Shown: positions 35,440-45,325, counted from the first letter of the stretch. The stretch is 64,000 bases of DNA from Stutzerimonas stutzeri (GCF_000590475.1 NZ_CP007441.1:3974660-4038659); one strand, 5' to 3'. The notes: generated by a model from the sequence alone, not told the origin. A program made the numbers and translations.

Positions 35440-36447
35440 TTGAACGCCCCCATAGAACCTCATCGTTTTACCCTTGAACCCTTTGAAGCCAACCGCTTCG
35501 CCAATCTTTGCGGCCAGTTCGACGAGCATTTGCGCCTGATCGAACAACGCTTGGAATTGGAAATCCGCAACCGTGGCAACCAGTTCGAGCTGATCGGTCC
35601 AGCCGATGTCACCCAAGCGGCAGAACACCTGCTGCGCCGCCTGTACCGCGAGACGAAGAGCAACGAGCTCTCGCCAGACATGGTTCACCTGTTCCTGCAG
35701 GAATCGGCCATGGAGGAGCTGAACAACTCGTCCACCACGCCGAACATTTCGCTGCGCACCCGTAAAGGCAATATCCGCCCACGCGGCGCCAATCAGCAGC
35801 GTTACGTGCAGTCGATCCTCGACAACGACATCAACTTCGGCATTGGCCCGGCCGGTACAGGCAAGACTTATCTGGCCGTCGCCTGCGCCGTCGACGCACT
35901 GGAGCGCGAGCAAATCCGACGCATCCTGCTGGTACGCCCGGCCGTGGAGGCCGGGGAAAAGCTCGGCTTCCTGCCCGGCGACCTGGCTCAGAAGATCGAC
36001 CCCTATCTGCGCCCGCTCTATGACGCCCTTTATGAAATGCTCGGTTTCGAGCACGTGGCGCGGCTGATCGAAAAGCAGGTGATCGAGATTGCACCGTTGG
36101 CTTATATGCGCGGGCGGACCCTGAACAACAGCTTCATCATCCTCGACGAGAGCCAGAACACCACGCTGGAACAGATGAAGATGTTCCTTACCCGTATCGG
36201 CTTCGGCTCCACGGCCGTGATTACTGGTGACATCACCCAGGTCGATCTGCCGCGCGGTACCAAAAGCGGCCTGGCCCATGTGATCGAGGTACTCAAAGAC
36301 GTCAATGGCATCAGCTTCATGCACTTCAAGCCCAAGGACGTGGTGCGTCACCCGTTGGTGCAGCGCATCGTCGAGGCTTACGAGGCCTTCGAAGACCGCC
36401 AGCCCCAGGCTGGCAAACGCAGCGCTGCGGAAAGTCGCGATGATTGA
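35440..36447 (+). CDS. ybeZ: PhoH-family NTPase (YbeZ-like; TTG start proposed)
   Basis: Cytoplasmic P-loop NTPase of 335 residues, thought to work with YbeY in RNA maturation. Walker A is GPAGTGKTYLA (about residue 143), Walker B FIILDESQNTT, and the tail ITGDITQVDLPRGTKSGL is typical. The conserved sequence begins NAPIEPHRFTLEPFEANRF right after TTG at 35440, so I prefer that start; an ATG at 35353 would prepend 29 atypical residues. The last 8 bases overlap ybeY, so translation is coupled. Confidence 0.9.
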   Translation: MNAPIEPHRFTLEPFEANRFANLCGQFDEHLRLIEQRLELEIRNRGNQFELIGPADVTQAAEHLLRRLYRETKSNELSPDMVHLFLQESAMEELNNSSTTPNISLRTRKGNIRPRGANQQRYVQSILDNDINFGIGPAGTGKTYLAVACAVDALEREQIRRILLVRPAVEAGEKLGFLPGDLAQKIDPYLRPLYDALYEMLGFEHVARLIEKQVIEIAPLAYMRGRTLNNSFIILDESQNTTLEQMKMFLTRIGFGSTAVITGDITQVDLPRGTKSGLAHVIEVLKDVNGISFMHFKPKDVVRHPLVQRIVEAYEAFEDRQPQAGKRSAAESRDD

Positions 36448-36907
36448 GCTGGATGTGCAGTGCGCTAGCAACGGCGCGCTGCCTGACGAAGCGGACCTGC
36501 GGCGCTGGTGTGAACTGGCACTGCGTCAGCGCACCGCTGATTCCGAGCTGACCATTCGCCTGGTGGACGAACCCGAGGGCCGCGAGCTGAACCGCACCTG
36601 GCGGCAGAAGGACTACGCCACCAATGTGCTGTCCTTCCCGGCGGACGTACCGGACGGACCGGGCGGCGTTCCGCTGCTGGATATCCCGCTGCTGGGCGAC
36701 CTGGTGATCTGCGTACCGGTGGTCGAACGCGAGGCGGCCGAACAAGGCAAGGCGCTGCCGGCCCATTGGGCGCATCTGGTCATTCACGGCTGCCTGCACC
36801 TGCTCGGTTACGATCACCTCGAAGACGACGAAGCCGAAGAAATGGAAAACCTCGAGCGTCAACTGATGGCGGAACTGGGGCACTCCGACCCCTACGCCAC
36901 CGAATAG
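36440..36907 (+). CDS. ybeY: Endoribonuclease YbeY
   Basis: Zinc-dependent single-strand RNase for 16S rRNA 3' maturation and 70S quality control, 155 residues. The metal site HGCLHLLGYDH (about residues 115-125) and the conserved YATNVLSFP are present. The start overlaps the PhoH gene, matching their functional partnership. corC follows after 38 bases. Confidence 0.95.
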   Translation: MIELDVQCASNGALPDEADLRRWCELALRQRTADSELTIRLVDEPEGRELNRTWRQKDYATNVLSFPADVPDGPGGVPLLDIPLLGDLVICVPVVEREAAEQGKALPAHWAHLVIHGCLHLLGYDHLEDDEAEEMENLERQLMAELGHSDPYATE

Positions 36908-36945
36908 CCCGAACGGGCAACTGCAAGGACCATTGAGTCAAAAAC

Positions 36946-37794
36946 ATGAGCGAAGACCGATCGAGCAACGGGCAAAAGTCCTGGTTTGGGAAAATCACCC
37001 AGGCTTTTGCCCATGAGCCGAAAAATCGTGAGGAGCTGCTGGAAGTACTGCGCGGCGCCCACCAGAACAAATTGCTGGACAACGAAGCCCTGGCGATCGT
37101 CGAAGGCGCCATTCAGGTGGCGGATCTGCAAGTCCGCGACATCATGGTGCCGCGCTCGCAGGTGATGAGCATCAGGGCCGACCAGTCACCGAAAGAGTTC
37201 CTGCCGGCCATCATTTCCGCCGCACACTCGCGTTACCCGGTGGTCGGCGACAGTCTCGACGAGGTCATCGGGGTGCTGCTGGCCAAGGATCTGCTGCCGC
37301 TGATCCTGCAGGGCGACCAGCAGCCTTTCGATATCAAGGACCTGCTGCGTCCGGCCACCTTCGTTCCCGAATCCAAGCGCCTCAATGTGCTGCTGCGCGA
37401 GTTCCGCGCGAACCACAGCCACATGGCGATCGTCATCGACGAATACGGCGGCGTTGCCGGGCTGGTGACGATCGAAGACGTGCTCGAGCAGATCGTCGGC
37501 GATATCGAGGACGAACATGACATCGAGGAAGACAGCTATATCCGCCCGTTGCCCAGCGGCGACTTCTTGGTCAAGGCACTGACGCCGATCGACAGCTTCA
37601 ACGAGTTCTTCGACAGCGAATTCCCCGACGAAGAATTCGATACGGTGGCCGGCCTGGTGATGAGCACCTTCGGCCATCTACCCAAGCGCAACGAGGTTAC
37701 CGAGATCGACGGGTTCCGCTTCCGTGTACTGAACGCCGACAGCCGCCGCGTGCATATGCTGCGCCTGACTCGTACTGAGCCGGAAAGCCGCTAG
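36946..37794 (+). CDS. corC: CorC/HlyC-type CBS-domain protein (YbeX)
   Basis: Cytosolic protein of 282 residues with paired CBS domains (about 70-125 and 135-190; VRDIMVPRSQVMSI, IVIDEYGGVAGLVTIEDVLEQ) and a C-terminal CorC_HlyC transporter-associated domain (about 205-280). Homologues are linked to magnesium/cobalt resistance and to ribosome maturation. It lacks the DUF21 membrane domain of CorB/YfjD forms. It sits between ybeY and lnt as usual. Confidence 0.92.
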   Translation: MSEDRSSNGQKSWFGKITQAFAHEPKNREELLEVLRGAHQNKLLDNEALAIVEGAIQVADLQVRDIMVPRSQVMSIRADQSPKEFLPAIISAAHSRYPVVGDSLDEVIGVLLAKDLLPLILQGDQQPFDIKDLLRPATFVPESKRLNVLLREFRANHSHMAIVIDEYGGVAGLVTIEDVLEQIVGDIEDEHDIEEDSYIRPLPSGDFLVKALTPIDSFNEFFDSEFPDEEFDTVAGLVMSTFGHLPKRNEVTEIDGFRFRVLNADSRRVHMLRLTRTEPESR

Positions 37795-37891
37795 GCTCCC
37801 TGCCGGCGCAGCGAAACCTTCGGTAGACTCGTCCGCTCCGTATTCCCGCCGCCGGCCTCCCGTACTGGCGGCGGTCTTTCAAGGAAACCCC

Positions 37892-39406
37892 ATGCGCTGG
37901 ATTACCCGCCCCGGCTGGCCGGGCAACCTGCTGACGCTTGCCGCTGGCGCCCTGACCACCCTGTCGCTTGCACCCTTCGATATCTGGCCGCTAGCCCTGC
38001 TGTCGATCGGGCTGATCTATCTCGGCCTGCGTGAGCTGACCCCGAAACAGGCCGCCGGTCGCGGCTGGTGCTACGGATTCGGCCTGTTTGCCTCGGGTGT
38101 CAGCTGGGTTTACGTCAGCATTCATGACTTCGGCGCGGCGCCGCCGATCCTTGCGGGCGCATTGACCCTGGGATTCACCGCCGGCCTAGCCCTGTTCTTC
38201 GCCTTGCTCGGCTGGCTGTGGTCGCGCTGGCTGAAGCCAACTGGCGGCGCGCCATTTCGCGCTGCGCTGGTGTTCGCCGCACTGTGGCTCGCGCTGGACG
38301 CGCTGCGCGGCTGGGTCCTGACCGGATTCCCCTGGCTTTATGCCGGCTACAGCCAGCTCGAGGGTCCGTTGGCCGGGCTCGCGCCCATTGGCGGCGTCTG
38401 GCTGCTCAGCTTCGCCATCGTGCTGAGCGCCGCCCTCCTGGTGGAACTGCCTCGCCTGCGCTCCCACAAGGGTGCGCTGATTGGCTCGCTGTCAATTCTG
38501 GTGGTGCTATGGGGCGGCGCGCTGGGCGTCGGCCAGCATGCCTGGACGACCGTCAAGGCCGAGCCGATCACGGTCGCCGCGATGCAGGGCAACGTCGCCC
38601 AGAGCATCAAATGGGACCCGAAGAAGCTCGAAATGCAACTGCTGCTCTACCGCGACATGACCTTCCGTAGCCGCCCGGTCGACCTTGTCGTCTGGCCGGA
38701 AACCGCGGTACCGATCCTCAAGGAGCAAGCCGAAGGCTATCTGAACATGATGAGCCGCTTCGCCAATGACCGACAGTCAGCCTTGATCACCGGGGTGCCG
38801 GTACGCCAGCCCAACGCCGAAGGCGAACTGCGCTACTACAACGGCTTGACCAGTGTTGGCGATGCGAAGGGCACTTACCTTAAGCAGAAGCTGGTGCCCT
38901 TCGGCGAATATGTGCCCCTGCAGGACCTGCTGCGCGGGCTAATCGAGTTCTTCGATCTGCCGATGTCGGACTTTGCCCGTGGTACGCCTGAGCAACCCTT
39001 GCTACAGGCGAAGGGTTATCGAATCGCGCCCTTCATTTGCTACGAGGTGGTTTATCCGGAATTCGCCGCCAGCCTTGCGGCACAGAGCGACATCCTGCTG
39101 ACGGTCAGCAACGACGCCTGGTTCGGTCATTCCATCGGACCGCTGCAGCACCTGCAGATGGCACAAATGCGTGCACTGGAAGCCGGGCGCTGGATGATTC
39201 GCGCGACCAATAACGGCGTCACCGTGCTGATCGACCCGCAGGGGCGCATCACCGAGCAGGTGCCGGCGTTCGAAGAAACAGTCCTCTACGGGGAAGTCAC
39301 GCCCATGCAGGGGCTGACGCCGTACCTGCAATGGCGCTCGTGGCCGCTGATTGCGGTCTGTGTGGTGCTACTCGGCTGGGGCGTGATTCGCAGGCGGCAT
39401 GCCTGA
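37892..39406 (+). CDS. lnt: Apolipoprotein N-acyltransferase
   Basis: Inner-membrane enzyme adding the third acyl chain to lipoproteins, 504 residues. Six or more N-terminal helices (about 1-210) precede a periplasmic nitrilase domain and a last helix (LIAVCVVLLGWGVI). The catalytic triad is visible as Glu in VVWPETAVPIL (about 270), Lys in KQKLVPFGEYVPL and Cys in APFICYEVVYPEF. The ATG follows AAGGAAACCCC. It ends the miaB-lnt run and converges on the YdcF-type gene. Confidence 0.95.
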   Translation: MRWITRPGWPGNLLTLAAGALTTLSLAPFDIWPLALLSIGLIYLGLRELTPKQAAGRGWCYGFGLFASGVSWVYVSIHDFGAAPPILAGALTLGFTAGLALFFALLGWLWSRWLKPTGGAPFRAALVFAALWLALDALRGWVLTGFPWLYAGYSQLEGPLAGLAPIGGVWLLSFAIVLSAALLVELPRLRSHKGALIGSLSILVVLWGGALGVGQHAWTTVKAEPITVAAMQGNVAQSIKWDPKKLEMQLLLYRDMTFRSRPVDLVVWPETAVPILKEQAEGYLNMMSRFANDRQSALITGVPVRQPNAEGELRYYNGLTSVGDAKGTYLKQKLVPFGEYVPLQDLLRGLIEFFDLPMSDFARGTPEQPLLQAKGYRIAPFICYEVVYPEFAASLAAQSDILLTVSNDAWFGHSIGPLQHLQMAQMRALEAGRWMIRATNNGVTVLIDPQGRITEQVPAFEETVLYGEVTPMQGLTPYLQWRSWPLIAVCVVLLGWGVIRRRHA

Positions 39407-39436
39407 CCGCGATTCCCGCCGAGCGACGGTACCTGG

Positions 39437-40210
39437 TCACTCGGCCTTGTCAGCGTAAAGCAGTGGATATACCAACATTCCCACCGCCTCGTTGAGCAGC
39501 AACCCGTTCTGCCAGACGGCTTTCGCTTCCGGCAGCCAGCCGCCAAAGGGCCGGCCGTTGGGTACCCCGACGAAGCCCATGGGCGCGGCAATCACCTGCA
39601 AGCCGTTCTGCTCGAAACACCAGCGCGACCTTGGCATGTGCGACGCCGATGTCACCAGGACGATCTGCTCGACCCCGGCGGCCTTGAGCAACTCAGCGCT
39701 GTACCGTGCGTTCTCCCAGGTGGTACGGCTGCGCTCTTCGAGCCAGCGCGTCGGGGTGGAGAAATCACGCTTCAATACCTCGGCTGCCAGCAAGGCTTCG
39801 CTCGGCGGCTGGCCATAGTGCAATCCGCCGCTGGCCAGGATCGGAAGGCCCGATGCCTTGGCCAACCGCGAGGCGTAACGCAGCCGCTCGAGGGCGATAT
39901 GGCTGGGTTGATCGGCCTCCCACCCCGGGTCGGCCTGCTCTCGGCCGGCGCCAAGCACCACAATCGCCTGCGCTCGCTGCTCGAGGCCGCTCCACTGCGA
40001 TCGATCCAGCGCGACTTCGCTTTCGATCATGCGCGCTGCCCACTCCACCGTGACCGGCAGGCTCATCAGCCACAGCCCTCCAAATCCCAGTACGAAACAG
40101 AGCGCGGCCAGCCGCGGCGCTCGACGCCTAAGCCACCAGGCGGCGAGCAACAGCAATAAAAGGCCGCCCGGCGGCAGCAGCAGTTGCTTGAAGAAATAGC
40201 GAATCGGCAT
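39437..40210 (-). CDS. DUF218/YdcF-family membrane protein (ElyC-like)
   Basis: 257 residues with two N-terminal helices (LLLPPGGLLLLLLAAWWL; LAALCFVLGFGGLWLMSLPV) then a DUF218 domain, probably periplasmic. It has AQAIVVLGAGREQ, PILASGGLHYGQPPSEA, RTTWENARYSAELL and VLVTSASHMPRSRWCFEQNG. ElyC of this family affects envelope carrier-lipid use in E. coli. The role here is inferred only from family. The ATG follows GGAGCTGCCC. Confidence 0.82.
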   Translation of the reverse strand: MPIRYFFKQLLLPPGGLLLLLLAAWWLRRRAPRLAALCFVLGFGGLWLMSLPVTVEWAARMIESEVALDRSQWSGLEQRAQAIVVLGAGREQADPGWEADQPSHIALERLRYASRLAKASGLPILASGGLHYGQPPSEALLAAEVLKRDFSTPTRWLEERSRTTWENARYSAELLKAAGVEQIVLVTSASHMPRSRWCFEQNGLQVIAAPMGFVGVPNGRPFGGWLPEAKAVWQNGLLLNEAVGMLVYPLLYADKAE

Positions 40211-40281
40211 GGGCAGCTCCGGTAGATCGGTCGCTGCACTTTACCTGTCAGGGCGTCCGCTTGTCGGCAGCAAGGACGCCG

Positions 40282-40740
40282 TCAATGCTTTGGGTAGGTA
40301 TGCAATCGCTGCCTCGCACGGAGCAGTTGAGAGCCACAGGCCGAACAGGCGACCGGCCCCGCCCCTTCCGGCCAACTTACACTGGCGCCGCAGAGCGCGC
40401 AGTTCATCGCCTGCTGCAGCGACAACGGCGCCTGCTTACTCCGTTTGCCCGGATGAGGATGATGGCGTAGCACATTGCGCAGTGCCGGGCGCGTCGCCTG
40501 GCGCACCAACTGCGCCTGTTCCTCGGCAGCTGCGTGCCAGCCCGACAGCCATTGTGAATCCTGCTGCAGGTAGGCGCGGATCAGATCGAACTCCGCCGGC
40601 GTCAGTCCGGCGACTTCCAGCTCGGTCGTCGTGCCGGAATCATTACCCGCGGTTCGCTCCGCCTCTTCCAGCGCTACCGTCAGCCGTTGCAACACCCGTC
40701 CGTAAAGGTTGCCCTCATCTACTTGGCGCTCTTTACCCAT
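40282..40740 (-). CDS. Zinc-ribbon protein, DUF1451/YbeL-like
   Basis: Cytoplasmic protein of 152 residues with a helical, acidic N-terminal half (GRVLQRLTVALEEAERTAG; FDLIRAYLQQDSQWLSGWH) and a C-terminal zinc ribbon CALCGASVSW...CSACGSQLL (about 114-139). E. coli YbeL, also beside leuS, has the same plan. Function unknown. The ATG follows GAGGTGAATC. It is divergent from leuS. Confidence 0.8.
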   Translation of the reverse strand: MGKERQVDEGNLYGRVLQRLTVALEEAERTAGNDSGTTTELEVAGLTPAEFDLIRAYLQQDSQWLSGWHAAAEEQAQLVRQATRPALRNVLRHHPHPGKRSKQAPLSLQQAMNCALCGASVSWPEGAGPVACSACGSQLLRARQRLHTYPKH

Positions 40741-40996
40741 GATTCACCTCTTCGTTCGTCCCGCCCCCTGTACAAGCGTAGCTCAGACTCGAACGACAAC
40801 GATGCCCGCGACCAACGGGGCCGTGTAGCGCCGGCAAATCAGGTTTCCCTCGGTCACGGGGGGTCATGTATGCTACGGCGCTTCCATGCTTTCGCATTCA
40901 GCCCGTTGCGCCGCCGTCTTCGCCAGGTCTTACCCGGCATTTCCGCAGCCCGTCGCCGCTTCGCGAACAGCCAGCCCCTATTCAACGCCAGTAGCC

Positions 40997-43603
40997 ATGC
41001 ACGAACAGTATCAGCCCCGCGAAATCGAAGCCGCCGCGCAGTCCCATTGGGACGCGCAGAAATCCTTTGAAGTGAGCGAACAGCCAGGCAAGGACACCTT
41101 CTATTGCCTGTCGATGTTCCCCTACCCCAGCGGCAAGCTGCATATGGGCCACGTGCGCAACTACACCATCGGTGACGTGATCGCCCGCTACCAGCGCATG
41201 CAGGGCAAGAATGTGCTGCAGCCCATGGGCTGGGACGCGTTTGGCATGCCGGCTGAGAACGCGGCGATGAAGAACAAGGTCGCGCCGGCCAAGTGGACCT
41301 ACGAAAATATCGACTACATGCGCACCCAGCTGAAAAGCCTGGGCCTGGCGGTCGATTGGACGCGCGAAGTTACCACCTGCAAGCCCGACTACTACCGTTG
41401 GGAGCAGTGGCTGTTCACCCGCCTGTACGAAAAGGGTGTGATCTACCGCAAGAACGGCACCGTCAATTGGGATCCGGTCGACCAGACCGTGCTGGCAAAC
41501 GAGCAGGTCATCGACGGCCGCGGCTGGCGTTCCGGCGCGTTGATTGAGAAGCGCGAAATCCCGATGTACTACTTCAAGATCACCGCCTATGCGGATGAGC
41601 TGCTGGAGAGCCTGGACGAACTGGACGGCTGGCCCGAGCAGGTCAAGACCATGCAGCGCAACTGGATCGGCAAGTCGCGCGGCATGGAGATCAGCTTCCC
41701 CTACGACGTCGCCAGCATCGGCAGCGAAGGGGTAATGAAGGTCTTCACCACCCGTCCCGATACGCTGATGGGTGCCACCTATGTTGCCGTCGCCGCCGAA
41801 CATCCCCTGGCGACCCTCGCGGCACTGGGTAATCCGGAGCTGCAGGCGTTTATCGACGAATGCAAGCGTGGCGGCGTCGCTGAAGCCGATATCGCCACCC
41901 AAGAGAAGAAAGGCCTCGCCACATCCCTGCGCGTGCAACACCCACTGACCGGCGAGTTGCTGCCGGTATGGGTCGCCAACTATGTATTAATGAATTACGG
42001 CGAAGGCGCGGTCATGGCAGTGCCGGCCCATGATGAGCGCGACTTCGCCTTTGCCACCAAATACGACCTGCCAATCAAGCCGGTGGTCCGCACCAGTGCC
42101 GGTGACGAGACGCCCACCCCATGGAACGATGCCTACGGCGAACATGGCGAGCTGATCAACTCCGGCGAATTCGACGGCCTGGACTTCGACGGCGCCTTTG
42201 ATGCCATGGAAGCCGCATTGCAGCGCAGAGGCCTCGGCCAAGCCCGCACCCAGTTCCGCCTGCGCGACTGGGGCATCAGCCGCCAGCGTTACTGGGGCTG
42301 CCCGATCCCAATCATCCATTGTCAGAGCTGCGGCGACGTGCCGGTCCCAGAAGACCAGTTGCCAGTAGTCCTGCCCGAGGACGTGGTGCCGGACGGCGCC
42401 GGCTCGCCGCTGGCGCGCATGCCAGAATTTTACGATTGCAGCTGCCCGAAATGCGGTGCCGCAGCCAAGCGCGAAACCGACACCATGGACACCTTCGTCG
42501 AGTCGTCCTGGTACTTCGCCCGCTATGCATCGCCGCACTATGACCAGGGCATGGTCGATCCTGCAGCAGCCAACCACTGGCTGCCGGTGGATCAGTACAT
42601 CGGCGGCATCGAGCACGCGATCTTGCACCTGCTCTACGCGCGGTTCTTCCACAAGCTGATGCGCGACGAAGGGCTGGTCAGCTCCAACGAGCCGTTCAAG
42701 AACCTGCTGACTCAAGGCATGGTGATTGCGGACACCTACTATCGCACCCTGGAAAACGGCGGCAAGGACTGGTTCAACCCGGCCGACGTCATCGTCGAGC
42801 GCGATGCCAAGGCCAAGGTCATCGGTGCCAAACTTGCCAGTGACGGCCTGCCGGTGGAAATCGGCGGCACCGAGAAGATGTCCAAGTCGAAGAACAATGG
42901 CGTCGATCCGCAGGCGATGATCGACACCTATGGCGCCGACACCTGCCGCCTGTTCATGATGTTTGCCTCGCCACCAGACATGAGCCTGGAGTGGTCCGAC
43001 ACCGGCGTCGAGGGCGCGAGCCGCTTCCTGCGCCGCGTCTGGCGTCTGGCGCATGCGCATGTCAGCGCTGGCGGCTTCGCCCCGCTGGACATTTCCAGCT
43101 TGAGTGATGAGCAGAAAGCCGTACGCCGCGCCATCCACCTGGCCATCAAGCAGGCCAGCCAGGATGTTGGTCAGCACCACAAATTCAACACGGCCATCGC
43201 CCAGGTGATGACCCTGATGAACGTGCTGGAAAAGGCCGCAGCCGAAAGCGAGCAGGATCGCGCTTTGCTGCAGGAAGGTCTGGAAACCGTCGCCCTGCTG
43301 CTGGCGCCGATCACCCCGCATATCTGCCATGAACTCTGGCAGCAATTGGGTAACAGCGGTTCGATCATCGATGCACAGTGGCCGAAGGTCGATGAATCTG
43401 CGCTGGTGCAGGACAGCCTGACGCTGGTCGTACAGGTCAACGGCAAGCTGCGCGGGCAGATCGAAGTGCCGGCTAGCGCCTCGCGCGAGGCCGTCGAAGC
43501 CAGTGCTCGCGCCAACGAGAACGTGGTGCGCTTCACCGAAGGCCTGACCATCCGCAAGGTCATCGTGGTGCCGGGCAAACTGGTCAATATCGTCGCTAAT
43601 TGA
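40997..43603 (+). CDS. leuS: Leucyl-tRNA synthetase
   Basis: Class Ia synthetase of 868 residues. HIGH-like motif is PYPSGKLHMGHVRNY (about residues 42-56). The CP1 editing domain contains TTRPDTLMGATYVAVA and HDERDFAFA. The WGCPIPIIHC zinc segment, LLYARFFHKLM and KMSKSKNNGVDP follow, then the anticodon-binding and C-terminal domains. The start at MHEQYQPREIEAAAQ was chosen from family conservation; the frame stays open upstream but its residues are not conserved. It heads the leuS-lptE-holA unit. Confidence 0.97.
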   Translation: MHEQYQPREIEAAAQSHWDAQKSFEVSEQPGKDTFYCLSMFPYPSGKLHMGHVRNYTIGDVIARYQRMQGKNVLQPMGWDAFGMPAENAAMKNKVAPAKWTYENIDYMRTQLKSLGLAVDWTREVTTCKPDYYRWEQWLFTRLYEKGVIYRKNGTVNWDPVDQTVLANEQVIDGRGWRSGALIEKREIPMYYFKITAYADELLESLDELDGWPEQVKTMQRNWIGKSRGMEISFPYDVASIGSEGVMKVFTTRPDTLMGATYVAVAAEHPLATLAALGNPELQAFIDECKRGGVAEADIATQEKKGLATSLRVQHPLTGELLPVWVANYVLMNYGEGAVMAVPAHDERDFAFATKYDLPIKPVVRTSAGDETPTPWNDAYGEHGELINSGEFDGLDFDGAFDAMEAALQRRGLGQARTQFRLRDWGISRQRYWGCPIPIIHCQSCGDVPVPEDQLPVVLPEDVVPDGAGSPLARMPEFYDCSCPKCGAAAKRETDTMDTFVESSWYFARYASPHYDQGMVDPAAANHWLPVDQYIGGIEHAILHLLYARFFHKLMRDEGLVSSNEPFKNLLTQGMVIADTYYRTLENGGKDWFNPADVIVERDAKAKVIGAKLASDGLPVEIGGTEKMSKSKNNGVDPQAMIDTYGADTCRLFMMFASPPDMSLEWSDTGVEGASRFLRRVWRLAHAHVSAGGFAPLDISSLSDEQKAVRRAIHLAIKQASQDVGQHHKFNTAIAQVMTLMNVLEKAAAESEQDRALLQEGLETVALLLAPITPHICHELWQQLGNSGSIIDAQWPKVDESALVQDSLTLVVQVNGKLRGQIEVPASASREAVEASARANENVVRFTEGLTIRKVIVVPGKLVNIVAN

Positions 43604-43648
43604 ATTCGCCCTGGCGCGGTGCGCCACGGCTGGCAAGGGGATAACAAG

Positions 43649-44254
43649 ATGATCAAACGCAATCTCGCGGTGGCCGGCCTGGCCCTGCTCCTGAGCGCCT
43701 GCGGTTTCCAGCTGCGCGGAACCGGCGACACCAGTTTCGCCCTTGATGAGCTCAACCTTGAGGCCCGCGACAGCTATGGCGAGACTGCGATGCAGCTCGA
43801 AGAGCTACTCAAGGACAACGGCGTACGCGTCTCTCCGAGCGCGCGCTACACCCTGGATCTGGTAAGCGAGCAGACCCGCCAGCGCACCGCCAGCTATACG
43901 ACTGCGGCGCGCAGTGCCGAATACGAACTGTCCAGTGTGCTCGATTACGAATTCCGCGGGCCGCAGAACACCGTTCTGATGCAGGACAGCGTCGAAGTGC
44001 AGAAAGTCTATGTACACGACAGCAGCAACCTCATCGGTTCCGATCAGGAAGCCGGCCAGCTTCGCCAGGAAATGCGCCGCGAACTGCTGCAACAGCTGAG
44101 CATGCGTATCCGCAGCATCACGCCGGCAGAGCTTGACCGACTTCAACAGACTGCCGAAGCCAAGAAGCGCGCAGAAGCCGAGGCCATCGAAGCGCAGATG
44201 CGCGAACAGAGCCAGCGGCCAATGCAGTCTCCAATCGAACTTCCAATCCAGTGA
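43649..44254 (+). CDS. lptE: LPS-assembly lipoprotein LptE
   Basis: Outer-membrane lipoprotein that plugs LptD and helps insert LPS, 201 residues. The lipobox is LLSACGFQLRG (Cys about 19), the usual LptE start. The body is a compact alpha-beta fold (FALDELNLEARDSYGETAM; TASYTTAARSAEYELSSVLD), and the tail is a charged helix rich in Ala, Glu and Gln. It lies 45 bases after leuS, as in most gammaproteobacteria. Confidence 0.92.
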   Translation: MIKRNLAVAGLALLLSACGFQLRGTGDTSFALDELNLEARDSYGETAMQLEELLKDNGVRVSPSARYTLDLVSEQTRQRTASYTTAARSAEYELSSVLDYEFRGPQNTVLMQDSVEVQKVYVHDSSNLIGSDQEAGQLRQEMRRELLQQLSMRIRSITPAELDRLQQTAEAKKRAEAEAIEAQMREQSQRPMQSPIELPIQ

Positions 44255-44260
44255 TGAAAA

Positions 44261-44283
44261 GGTAGCCACCACTGGTGGCTACC
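44261..44283. terminator. Strong hairpin between lptE and holA
   Basis: GGTAGCCACC-act-GGTGGCTACC is a perfect 10-bp stem with a 3-base loop, 7 bases past the lptE stop. On the plus strand no T-run follows; on the minus strand TTTT follows. It may be an attenuator or mRNA-stability hairpin rather than a full terminator. Confidence 0.5.
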
Positions 44284-44296
44284 GCCTCCCAAACGC

Positions 44297-45325
44297 ATGA
44301 AGCTCCCCCCCGCCCAACTCGCCAAGCATCTGCAAGGATCGCTAGCACCCGTCTACGTGGTGAGTGGCGATGAGCATCTGCTTTGCCAGGAAGCCTGCGA
44401 TGCCATCCGCGGCGCCTGCCGCCAGCAGGATTTCACCGAGCGTCAGGTGCTCAACGTGGAGACCGGCTTCGACTGGGGGCAACTCATCGAAGCCGGCGCC
44501 AGCCTTTCGCTGTTTGCCGAGCGACGCCTGCTGGAGCTGCGCATCCCCAACGGCAAGCCTGGCGACAAGGGCGCCGCCGCACTGATCGAGTATCTCGCAC
44601 GTCCCGCCGAGGACACCGTGCTGCTGATCAGCCTGCCAAAGCTCGACGGCAGTGCGCAAAAAACCAAGTGGGCCAAGGCGCTGATCGATGGCAAGCAGGT
44701 CCAGTTCCTGCAGATCTGGCCCGTGGACGCACAGCAGTTGCCGCAATGGATTCGCCAGCGCCTGTCGCAGGCCGGACTTGCCGCCGAGCAGGACGCCGTG
44801 GAGCTGATTGCTGCGCGTGTCGAGGGCAACCTCCTGGCGGCCGCACAGGAGATCGAAAAGCTCAAGCTCCTCGCCGTAGATGGTCAGGTGACGGCCGAGA
44901 CCGTGCAGGCGGCCGTCGCCGACAGCGCTCGCTATGATGTTTTCGGCCTGATCGATGCAGCGCTGCTGGGCCAGCCCGAGCACATCCTGCAAATGCTCGC
45001 AGGCCTGCGTGGCGAGGGTGTCGAAGCGCCCGTTATTCTCTGGGCCGTGGCTCGCGAGGTTCGCCAATTGGCCAATATTGCCCAGCAGTACAGCCAGGGC
45101 GTACCACTCGATCGCGCCTTCAGCCAGGCCCGCCCTCCAGTGTGGGACAAGCGCAAGCCGTTGGTCAGCAAGGCCCTGCAACGCCACGATGCGGCGGGCT
45201 GGCAACGCCTGCTGATGGACTCTCAGCGCATCGACGAGCAGATCAAAGGCCAATCCGAAGGTGATCCCTGGATCGGCCTGACGGATCTCTGTCTTCAGCT
45301 GAGCGGACGACGGATCGGGCTGTAG
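44297..45325 (+). CDS. holA: DNA polymerase III delta subunit
   Basis: Clamp-loader subunit that opens the beta clamp, 342 residues as usual. N-terminal KLPPAQLAKHLQGSLAPVYV and VSGDEHLLCQEACDAIR match the family, as do ERRLLELRIPNGKPGDKG and the C-terminal collar region (LILWAVAREVRQLANIAQQY-like, about 250). The small gap to lptE carries a strong hairpin that may tune its expression. Confidence 0.94.
   Translation: MKLPPAQLAKHLQGSLAPVYVVSGDEHLLCQEACDAIRGACRQQDFTERQVLNVETGFDWGQLIEAGASLSLFAERRLLELRIPNGKPGDKGAAALIEYLARPAEDTVLLISLPKLDGSAQKTKWAKALIDGKQVQFLQIWPVDAQQLPQWIRQRLSQAGLAAEQDAVELIAARVEGNLLAAAQEIEKLKLLAVDGQVTAETVQAAVADSARYDVFGLIDAALLGQPEHILQMLAGLRGEGVEAPVILWAVAREVRQLANIAQQYSQGVPLDRAFSQARPPVWDKRKPLVSKALQRHDAAGWQRLLMDSQRIDEQIKGQSEGDPWIGLTDLCLQLSGRRIGL

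Noticed and set aside
41987..43636. 549-residue open frame antisense to leuS
   Set aside because: Complete overlap with an unmistakable leucyl-tRNA synthetase; long antisense frames are expected at this GC content.
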